Positions 1 to 5,559 of a stretch of DNA of 9,075 nucleotides are shown one piece after another. This stretch comes from Pyrinomonadaceae bacterium (GTDB lineage Bacteria; Acidobacteriota; Blastocatellia; Pyrinomonadales; Pyrinomonadaceae). Within the stretch, counting starts at the first letter, position 1; each line of letters begins with the position of its first letter. The stretch lies in the NCBI GenBank assembly GCA_013812565.1, contig JACCTF010000611.1, positions 1 to 9,075 of the forward strand, written 5' to 3'. The translations under genes and the position numbers were made by a program. Under the pieces are notes generated by a model, which made no database searches, was not told where the DNA came from, and was given only the letters and a program-made list of their open reading frames with translations.

Positions 1-2
1 GC

Positions 3-1964
3 GCTTCGCCCGGCCTCGGTGTCCAACCGCAGCGCCTCGTTAGTTTCGATGTTACTTCGCCCAGCACTTTGCGCAGCGATGTGCTGATCTCGGGTTTGCA
101 ACCGGGCGAGACATTAAAGGGCATCGACTTCCGTCCGGCAACCGGGCAAATCTTCGGCTTGGGTAGCACGAGCCGTCTCTACTTAATCGACCCCGACTCT
201 GCAGTTGCAACCCCGGTCAGCGCAACGGCCTTCGCTCCGGCGATCAGCAGCGTCGAATTCTTCGGTTTTGATTTCAATCCGGTGCCGGATCGTATCCGTG
301 TCATCTCTAACGTTACCGACCAGAATTTTCGACTAAACCAGAACACCGGCGCGGTCGTTGATGCAGACGCTGTGACGGCTGGGACGCAACTCGACACGAG
401 CGTTGCTTATGCGGCGGGTGATCCGAATGTTGGAGATCCGCCGAACATCGTCGGCGCAGCCTACGCTAACAACGTGGATGGCGCGACCTCGACAACCAAT
501 TTTGCGATTGATGCGCGCCCTGATGAACCCGCTCGACTTGTCACCGTGGGCACGCGCGACTTTCCAAATGCACCGCCAGGCGGCACAGCTTCTTCACCGA
601 ATGCCGGGCAACTGTTCACCGTTGGAGACAGGGATACCACCAACCCTGAGGCTAGTTATTTAGGCGTGCGGACGAACAATCTTGTCGGCTTTGACATTTC
701 ACTTTTTGAGGAGGCTTACCTATCGCTCACGCCTCCTGATCCCTTCAACGCTCCTTCCAGTCTCTATACAGTAGATTTGACAACTGGAGCCGCGACGCTC
801 GTCGGCCCGGTTGGCGGCGGACTCAGACTCGAAGGTCTCACCGTCGTTACACTAGAAACCACGACATCAACATTTCAGTTCTCGCTAGCCAGCTACGGGG
901 TTGCGGAGAGTACAGCCAATCTGGGCATTACCATCAACCGTACAGGCGACACGACGCTTCCGGCCACCGTGGACTTCCAAACTGATGACACCAATCAGTT
1001 TGTGCGTTGCGACATAGCCACCGGCACGGCAAGTCCGCGCTGCGATTATGCGACGACGGTCGGCACAGCGACGTTCGCCGCTGGCGAAACCACACGGACA
1101 TTCTTGATCTCTATTGCCGATGATGTCTTTGTGGAAGGAGATGAAAGTTTCACCATCTCTCTGCGCAATGCGACGGGCAATTCGTCGCTCGGAGCGGCAA
1201 GTATCGCGACCGTGACCATCATCGATAACGATACAACAGCGCCCACGGCGGCGACCAACCCGATTGATCAACCGGAGTTCTTCGTGCGCCAGCAGTATCT
1301 CGACTTCCTCAGTCGTGAACCGGATACGCCGGGTTTCACCGCTTTCGTCGCGCGCCTCAGAGGCTGTCCAGCGGGTGACACGAGTTGCGACCGCATTGCG
1401 GTGGCGGCGGCCTTCTCACGCTCGGTTGAGTATCTGGAGAACAAAGGCTTCTTCCTGATTCGCTTCTACAGTGCGGCATTCGGGCGGCGTCCGACCTACC
1501 AGGAGTTTGTCCGTGACTTGCAGCGACTCACCGTTGCAACCGATGCTGAAGTCGCTCCACGACGAGATGCCTTCACCCTCGAGTTCACGCAGCGCGAGGA
1601 GTTCCGCTTGCGTTTCAATTCGCTGTCAAACGAGGCGTTCGTCAATCGGCTCTATGACACGGCGGGCATTGTTCTTACCGCCACTGCGCGTAATCAGATT
1701 GTGACTGATCTGAATAGCAACCAAAGATCGCGCGCGCAAGTTCTGCGCGAGTTGGTTGACAGCAGCGCCTTCTTCAACCAGGAGTTCAACGCCGGGTTCG
1801 TGCTGTCGCAATACTTCGGCTTCCTGCGGCGCGACCCCGACGAACAAGGCTTCCAGGACTTCCTGAGAATCTTAAACACCAACCCCGGAGATGTTCGCAC
1901 CGTGGTTGCAAACTTTGTCAATTCCACTGAGTACCGACTCCGCTTCGGTGTTCCTGGACCATAA
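3..1964 (+). CDS. DUF4394 / Calx-beta / DUF4214 surface protein, 5'-truncated
   Basis: The frame is open to the left edge, so the visible 653 residues are the C-terminal part of a longer protein whose start and presumed signal peptide lie outside the window. The TTG at 69 is internal: the codons before it read RLVSFDVTSPSTL, which continues the DUF4394 fold. Domains in visible residues: DUF4394 (about 10-285; motifs GETLKGIDFRPATGQIFGLG and STSRLYLIDP; a beta-propeller-like repeat domain), one Calx-beta domain (about 288-412; FAAGETTRTF, DDVFVEGDESFTISL, TIIDND, with acidic residues typical of calcium binding), then DUF4214 (about 425-650; two related helical segments, each with a Y-x-x-x-F/L-x-R-x-P/D-D pattern such as YLDFLSREPDTPGF and YFGFLRRDPDEQGF). 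DUF4214 segments occur in large exported or surface-layer-associated proteins. Cell-surface adhesion or matrix function is inferred; the ligand is unknown. A strong terminator follows, so the gene ends its transcript. Confidence 0.88.
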   Translation, partial: ASPGLGVQPQRLVSFDVTSPSTLRSDVLISGLQPGETLKGIDFRPATGQIFGLGSTSRLYLIDPDSAVATPVSATAFAPAISSVEFFGFDFNPVPDRIRVISNVTDQNFRLNQNTGAVVDADAVTAGTQLDTSVAYAAGDPNVGDPPNIVGAAYANNVDGATSTTNFAIDARPDEPARLVTVGTRDFPNAPPGGTASSPNAGQLFTVGDRDTTNPEASYLGVRTNNLVGFDISLFEEAYLSLTPPDPFNAPSSLYTVDLTTGAATLVGPVGGGLRLEGLTVVTLETTTSTFQFSLASYGVAESTANLGITINRTGDTTLPATVDFQTDDTNQFVRCDIATGTASPRCDYATTVGTATFAAGETTRTFLISIADDVFVEGDESFTISLRNATGNSSLGAASIATVTIIDNDTTAPTAATNPIDQPEFFVRQQYLDFLSREPDTPGFTAFVARLRGCPAGDTSCDRIAVAAAFSRSVEYLENKGFFLIRFYSAAFGRRPTYQEFVRDLQRLTVATDAEVAPRRDAFTLEFTQREEFRLRFNSLSNEAFVNRLYDTAGIVLTATARNQIVTDLNSNQRSRAQVLRELVDSSAFFNQEFNAGFVLSQYFGFLRRDPDEQGFQDFLRILNTNPGDVRTVVANFVNSTEYRLRFGVPGP

Positions 1965-2004
1965 TAGAACTGCGATTGGTACTATCCAAGTACCAACGAT
2001 TTGA

Positions 2005-2053
2005 GCGGCTGGTGAATGTCACTGATCACGGCATTCACCAGCCGCACTTTTTT
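2005..2053 (+). terminator. Rho-independent terminator after the DUF4394 gene
   Basis: A perfect 14-bp inverted repeat (GCGGCTGGTGAATG at 2005-2018, CATTCACCAGCCGC at 2032-2045) with a 13-nt loop is followed, after CA and C, by six T residues at 2048-2053. It begins 40 bp after the stop codon at 1964 and points in the direction of that gene. It separates the surface-protein gene from the operon that starts at 2297. Confidence 0.87.
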
Positions 2054-2080
2054 GTAAGCTCGCCTTTCGGCGTGATTCGC

Positions 2081-2110
2081 TTGGGGAACAGATGTCGCGC
2101 GGCATACAAT
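2081..2110 (+). promoter_or_regulatory. Candidate sigma-70-type promoter for the 2297 operon
   Basis: TTGGGG (2081-2086) and TACAAT (2105-2110) are separated by 18 bp. The -10 box matches TATAAT at five of six positions; the -35 box keeps only TTG. It lies just after the terminator and about 190 bp upstream of the first gene of the 2297-4790 cluster, where a promoter is expected. The call is from motif reading only. Confidence 0.3.
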
Positions 2111-2136
2111 TAAGCTCGTAAGTAACACCGGTTTCC

Positions 2137-2292
2137 ATGGGAGTAAGCAAGCAGAAGCCCGACCGTGAGGAAGGGCCTCTATCGCCAAAGAAGCAAAGAA
2201 GCGAAAACAGAAGAGAACGCCTGCACTCACGCTTGGAGTTCCGCCATCTGTTCACGCACCTGAAAGCGGCTATAAGACAAAGTCGGAGCTAA
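2137..2292 (+). CDS. Doubtful 51-residue basic ORF upstream of the heptosyltransferase gene
   Basis: An ATG at 2137 opens a 51-codon frame ending at TAA 2290-2292, four bases before the TTG start of the next gene. The product would be very basic and hydrophilic (many Lys, Arg, Glu), with no signal peptide, membrane segment or domain I recognise. There is no good ribosome binding site before the ATG. Part of the frame (2187-2202) is the tandem AAAGAAGC repeat, which makes chance coding likely. In its favour, the stop lies within coupling distance of the next start and overlaps the spacer after the GGAG at 2285-2288. It could also be a leader segment of the mRNA. Confidence 0.18.
   Translation: MGVSKQKPDREEGPLSPKKQRSENRRERLHSRLEFRHLFTHLKAAIRQSRS
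2285..2288 (+). promoter_or_regulatory. Ribosome binding site supporting the TTG start at 2297
   Basis: GGAG sits 8 nt before TTG 2297. The protein read from this TTG begins MRVLIVKLGSIGD, which matches the usual very N-terminus of WaaC-type heptosyltransferases, so the non-ATG start is well supported. Confidence 0.6.
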
Positions 2293-2296
2293 GAAA

Positions 2297-3373
2297 TTGC
2301 GTGTTCTCATTGTCAAACTCGGTAGCATCGGTGACATTGTGCACACGTTGCCGGCACTCGCAGCCATCAAGCGGGCGCTGCCTCATTCGGAAATCTCTTG
2401 GGTGGTTGAGCGGCGGGCGGCTGAAGTGTTAAGAGACAATCCGATGTTGGATCACCTCATCGAAGTGGACACAAAGGCGCTGCGGCGCGCACCGCTATTC
2501 AGAGATATGCTGCAAGCGCTGCGCGAGCAGCGACACCGGTTGCGCGCATCGAAATTTGAGTTCGCCCTCGACTTTCAGGGACTGCTAAAGTCCGCGGCCA
2601 TCGCTCTGCTGTCAGGCGCGCGCGGTCGTTACGGTTTTTCCCGAGAAGCGTTGCGCGAACCCATCAGTCGTTTACTGCTGACTAAGACTTTCCCCGTGCC
2701 CATTAACGTGCATGTGATTGCTAAGAATTTAGCGCTCGTGCGCAGCGCCCTTGACATCGAAACGCCGACCGAGTCCAGCGAGTTTGAGTTTCCCATCGCT
2801 GTCGGAGCAGAGCATGAGCATGAAGCAGAGCAGGCGGTTGAGGGTTTCGGTGAAGACTTTGCAATACTCAATCCCGGCGGCGGTTGGCCCACAAAGTTAT
2901 GGAACGCGGAACGCTACGGAGCCTTGGCTGACGGATTGTGGACGGATCATCATCTTTGCTCAATTGTCACTTACGGTCCGGGGGAGCACAGGTTGGCCGA
3001 GCGGGTGGTAAGCGCGAGTCGAAGTGGCCGAGCACGGGCTACGAGCCTTTCCCTGAAAGGTTTCTATGCGTTGGCTCAGCGCACGCGCGTTTACATCGGC
3101 GGCGACACCGGGCCAACCCATCTGGCTGTGGCGGCCGGTGCGCCAATCGTCGGATTGTTTGGTCCGACCGAGTGGTGGCGCAACGGTTCGCCGCACACTA
3201 TCGACATTTGCGTCGAACGCACGGACATCGATTGCCGCACGAATTGTCATCGCCGCGCGTGTTCGCAATGGGTGTGTATGGACATCGATGTTGGACATGT
3301 TCTTTGCGCGGTGGAGGAAAGGTTGCGGCGCGTGCAAAGAACTACAGAGCTGGAGAAGTTGGTTAATGCGTAG
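2297..3373 (+). CDS. waaC: Glycosyltransferase family 9, heptosyltransferase I (WaaC)-like
   Basis: The 358-residue product has the two-domain GT-B layout of GT9 LPS heptosyltransferases, which move L-glycero-D-manno-heptose from ADP-heptose to the Kdo/inner-core acceptor on the cytoplasmic face of the inner membrane. Visible signatures: N-terminal LGSIGDIVHTLPAL (residues 8-21; Asp13 matches the catalytic Asp of WaaC), WVVE (about 35-38), LDFQGLLKSA, the donor-phosphate motif NPGGGWPTKLW (192-202, Lys200) and GGDTGPTHLA with Asp270 for sugar-nucleotide binding. WaaC-type similarity is strongest in the N-terminal half. An unusual cysteine cluster, C-x3-C-x4-C-x4-C (Cys313, 317, 322, 327), lies near the C-terminus. 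The gene overlaps the next one by 8 bp (ATGCGTAG), so the pair is probably translationally coupled. Donor and acceptor specificity are inferred, and the symbol means family resemblance only; another core glycosyltransferase of GT9 is possible. Confidence 0.88.
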   Translation: MRVLIVKLGSIGDIVHTLPALAAIKRALPHSEISWVVERRAAEVLRDNPMLDHLIEVDTKALRRAPLFRDMLQALREQRHRLRASKFEFALDFQGLLKSAAIALLSGARGRYGFSREALREPISRLLLTKTFPVPINVHVIAKNLALVRSALDIETPTESSEFEFPIAVGAEHEHEAEQAVEGFGEDFAILNPGGGWPTKLWNAERYGALADGLWTDHHLCSIVTYGPGEHRLAERVVSASRSGRARATSLSLKGFYALAQRTRVYIGGDTGPTHLAVAAGAPIVGLFGPTEWWRNGSPHTIDICVERTDIDCRTNCHRRACSQWVCMDIDVGHVLCAVEERLRRVQRTTELEKLVNA

Positions 3374-3920
3374 AGGCGGAACATGGATACAGCGTTGGCG
3401 CGTGCCGCTCGGCTTTCTGTGCGGCGCGGTCTTTATCTTGCTGGCCGAACCTCAACCGGCGACGCTTGCCCTGGGCGCCATCGTCGCGCTGTTTGGTATT
3501 GCGCTTCGCGCGTGGGCCGCCGGTCACATTAGGAAGAACGCCCAGCTCGCCATCACTGGGCCGTATGCTCATACACGTAACCCGCTTTATCTTGGTAGCT
3601 TCCTGCTCGGTTTAGGATTCACAATCGCCGCCAACCGCATTGTGCTCGGAGCGATCTTCACCGTCTTCTTTTTGAGCATCTATGTGCCTGTGATGCGCGT
3701 CGAAGCACGTACCCTCGGCGAGCTTTTCGGCTTAGCATACAAGCGCTATGCGAGCGCGGTGCCTCTGCTCTTTCCACGTCTCACGCCGTATATGAACGCC
3801 GACAGCGCACCATCAAAGTTCGACATTGACTTGTACATTCGTTACCGCGAGTATCGCGCCGCGCTTGGCACGTTGGTCGCTTGGAGCGTGCTCGCGTTGA
3901 AAGCTATCATCGCAAAGTAG
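3366..3920 (+). CDS. Isoprenylcysteine carboxyl methyltransferase-like integral membrane methyltransferase
   Basis: The 184-residue product has several hydrophobic segments (about 14-30, 33-52, 75-110 and 165-182) and the ICMT/PEMT-type signature GPYAHTRNPLYLG at residues 65-77. It is followed by an acidic-basic segment VEARTLGELFGLAYKRY (112-128) and PLLFPRL (133-139), the usual SAM-binding C-terminal half of this superfamily. Start choice: ATG 3366 overlaps the previous stop and has GGAG at 3352-3355, 10 nt upstream. The same frame is open further left, but that part is antisensical to the known heptosyltransferase reading and is rejected. Bacterial members methylate small lipophilic or membrane-associated substrates with SAM; the substrate here cannot be read from sequence. 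The 8-bp overlap with a WaaC-like gene suggests an envelope lipid or glycolipid role (inference). Confidence 0.85.
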   Translation: MRRGGTWIQRWRVPLGFLCGAVFILLAEPQPATLALGAIVALFGIALRAWAAGHIRKNAQLAITGPYAHTRNPLYLGSFLLGLGFTIAANRIVLGAIFTVFFLSIYVPVMRVEARTLGELFGLAYKRYASAVPLLFPRLTPYMNADSAPSKFDIDLYIRYREYRAALGTLVAWSVLALKAIIAK

Positions 3921-3929
3921 GTATAGCTC

Positions 3930-4790
3930 GTGCTGCATCAAAGATTTTGCATATTCACTTTTTGGTTGCTCTGTCTGTGCGCTGCGGCGAGCGTTCTTGC
4001 AGATACCAATCGAGATGGTGTCGCAATGCTGCCGTTTGAACCAAGCGAACAACTGATCTACGAAGGCGAGTTCTCAAAATTGTTGCTTCGCGGCGTGACC
4101 CTCGCAGAGCTTCGCTTCACAGCCGAGCGCACAGTGGCAGAAGCACCTGACAAAGCCGAAACCAAAGCTGAATCACAGCCAACTGTCAATCTACGTTTCA
4201 CTGTCGAAGCTGTTTCCAAAGGATGGTTTCGCAAACTCTTCGGCATTCATTTTCGCTACCTGGTTCAGTCAATCGTAGAACCTTTTTCCCTCGCCGTAGT
4301 GCGGACCACCACGCTTGACGAACAGGGCCGACGCCTTCGCACCAGCGAAACGGTTTATAATCGAACGAGCGGCAGTCTCGTGTGGACCGAACGCGACCCG
4401 AACGATCCGGCGCGCCCGCCGCGCGTCGTGGCTTCTTCGCTGAACAATCAAGCGACATCTGATCTCGCCTTCGCCCTCTACTACCTGCGCACGCAGCCGC
4501 TCGTCCTGGGCGAGAGCTTTGAGTTTACAATGAGCGATTCGGGACAGATCTATCGCATCCCCGTTGAAGTAGTCGAAAAGAAGCGAATCAAAACTGTACT
4601 TGGCGAAGTCTCAACAATTCGTGTAAATGTAGATGTGTTTGGCGACAAGCGGCTTGTTAATGGTCAAGGTAAAATGTCCGTGTGGTTTACGGATGACCGA
4701 CGCCGCATTCCGGTGCGCGCAGAGATCAGCAGCGAGATGGGCACCTTGGACATCACGTTGAAGCGCGTTACAAACGGCACGCAAGCTTAA
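3930..4790 (+). CDS. Exported DUF3108 domain protein
   Basis: The 286-residue product starts at GTG 3930 with AGG (3919-3921) 8 nt upstream and only 9 bp after the previous stop. The start is chosen because it gives a clear Sec signal peptide: a basic N-terminus, a hydrophobic core FWLLCLCAAASVLA, and probable cleavage after Ala24 (VLA|D). The mature part is mostly predicted beta strand and fits DUF3108: an opening EQLIYEGEFSKLLLRGVTLAEL, interrupted here only for length, is typical, followed by VEAVSKGWFRKLFGIHFRY, an RTSETVYN segment, ATSDLAFALYYLRTQPL, and a C-terminal GKMSVWFTDDRRRIPVRAE with DITLKRV. DUF3108 proteins are periplasmic or outer-membrane-associated and of unknown biochemical role. 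The residue stretch about 68-81 rich in Ala, Glu and Lys looks like a lineage-specific insert. Operon position with envelope genes suggests an envelope function. Confidence 0.84.
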   Translation: MLHQRFCIFTFWLLCLCAAASVLADTNRDGVAMLPFEPSEQLIYEGEFSKLLLRGVTLAELRFTAERTVAEAPDKAETKAESQPTVNLRFTVEAVSKGWFRKLFGIHFRYLVQSIVEPFSLAVVRTTTLDEQGRRLRTSETVYNRTSGSLVWTERDPNDPARPPRVVASSLNNQATSDLAFALYYLRTQPLVLGESFEFTMSDSGQIYRIPVEVVEKKRIKTVLGEVSTIRVNVDVFGDKRLVNGQGKMSVWFTDDRRRIPVRAEISSEMGTLDITLKRVTNGTQA

Positions 4791-4813
4791 GCGGACGATT
4801 ATTCATCGAACGA

Positions 4814-5371
4814 ATGCCCGAAGAAAATTCTGAGCAGCTTTCTGTTTCGATAGGCGCGACGGTACGAGCGAATGAACCGAGCGGTAGTTTGGTCGCGTTT
4901 TCAATGGATGAGCCGATTGATGAGGCGCTGTTGCAACCCTACGCTATTGATGGCATCAACCTGCTGGTGCACTCGCCGACTAAGCTTTTCCTTTGCTGGA
5001 ACCATGCGCACGATCCTTCCGACACGTTGCGCAAAGCTTTCTATTCTGAAGCAGCACAATATCATTTAACAGTTCGTCTGGTTGACGTTGATAGCGGCTA
5101 TGAAAGTTTCCACGAAGCGTCGGCAACACGCATGCAGTGGTTTGATGTAAGTCCGGGTCGCGCTTACAAAGCACACATCGGATTCTTTGCTTCAGGTCGC
5201 CCTTTTATACATCTGTTTACTTCGGGCACTGTCCGGACGCCGCGCCCCAGCGTTTCTTCAGCAACGGATGCGGCAGATCATTTCAAAGTTCCAACAATGT
5301 CCTTTGTGCACATGCTGAACGAAGCCGGGTATGTGAGCGATGCAATGGAAGTTGCGCTCGAAGCAAGTTGA
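4814..5371 (+). CDS. DUF4912-like protein
   Basis: The 185-residue soluble product has no signal peptide or membrane segment. Residues about 45-148 resemble DUF4912: a strand LLVHSPTKLFLCWNH with Trp62 (family form: a W in a Y-x-Y/A-x-W-E context), LTVRLVDVDSG (85-95), MQWFDVSPGRAYKAHIGF (107-124) and GRPFIHLFTSGTVRTPRPS (128-146), which is the typical closing segment with a T-P-R end. The C-terminus (156-185) reads as a short helical tail. The start is ATG 4814; no strong Shine-Dalgarno is visible. As I recall, DUF4912 proteins often lie near GH57/DUF1957 glucan branching genes, and here a GH57-type gene follows across a 188-bp gap. A carbohydrate-linked role is therefore inferred; no activity is established. 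It could also belong to the upstream operon (23-bp gap). Confidence 0.72.
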   Translation: MPEENSEQLSVSIGATVRANEPSGSLVAFSMDEPIDEALLQPYAIDGINLLVHSPTKLFLCWNHAHDPSDTLRKAFYSEAAQYHLTVRLVDVDSGYESFHEASATRMQWFDVSPGRAYKAHIGFFASGRPFIHLFTSGTVRTPRPSVSSATDAADHFKVPTMSFVHMLNEAGYVSDAMEVALEAS

Positions 5372-5384
5372 TTCTCGAAAGAGA

Positions 5385-5550
5385 CAAGTGAACAATGACG
5401 AGTGACAAGCAAGAATAATACTGACGCGGCATCTCTCCGCTCCGGCGAAGAGAAACGATTGTCGTGCGCGAAGCCTTTGACGATCCTTCGTCACACATTG
5501 CCTCCTTCCTGCTAGTTACTTGTTACTATTCACTTGTCACTGTTCACTCT
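5385..5550. repeat. Inverted pair of heptanucleotide tandem arrays (intergenic element)
   Basis: The right array holds five 7-bp units at 5516-5550 (TTACTTG, TTACTAT, TCACTTG, TCACTGT, TCACTCT). The left array holds four units at 5385-5412 in the opposite orientation (CAAGTGA, ACAATGA, CGAGTGA, CAAGCAA). Arms 5387-5405 and 5530-5548 can pair over 19 positions with 17 Watson-Crick pairs, one G-T and one A-C. Between them lies a unique core with its own hairpin (5433-5440 with 5445-5452, loop TCCG, one mismatch). The element fills almost the whole gap between the DUF4912-like and GH57-type genes. It resembles the short tandemly repeated sequences described in cyanobacteria; mobility or regulatory action is not shown. 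No T-tract terminator is present. Confidence 0.72.
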
Positions 5551-5559
5551 CAAACAATT

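Larger units (their letters stand above)
2054..2296. other. Intergenic stretch with short repeats, possibly an interspersed-repeat remnant
   Basis: Beyond the promoter candidate and the doubtful small ORF, this gap holds a small hairpin (CGCC/GGCG, about 2061-2072), a GAGG/CCTC hairpin at 2167-2179 and a tandem direct repeat of AAAGAAGC (2187-2202). The stretch about 2150-2202 is purine-rich on the plus strand. It resembles non-coding repeats that I associate from memory with Acidobacteria intergenic regions; this was not verified. No tRNA or other structured RNA was recognised. Confidence 0.35.

Noticed and set aside
69..71. TTG at 69 as the start of the DUF4394 protein
   Set aside because: The same frame is open to the window edge and the earlier codons continue the domain, so the gene is 5'-truncated and not started here.
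885..1271. Minus-strand open frame of 128 codons
   Set aside because: It lies antisense to the Calx-beta domain of a clear coding region and shows no family motif.
2019..2255. Minus-strand frames across the 2054-2296 gap
   Set aside because: They overlap the terminator and repeat-like DNA, have no family motif, and the hydrophobic stretch comes from the purine-rich plus-strand repeat.
3066..3365. Extended N-terminus of the ICMT-like frame
   Set aside because: This part lies inside the well-supported heptosyltransferase gene in another frame, has no matching motif, and ATG 3366 has its own ribosome binding site.
5385..5550. CRISPR array
   Set aside because: The units are 7 bp with no spacers and face each other in two arms, which does not fit a CRISPR repeat-spacer pattern.
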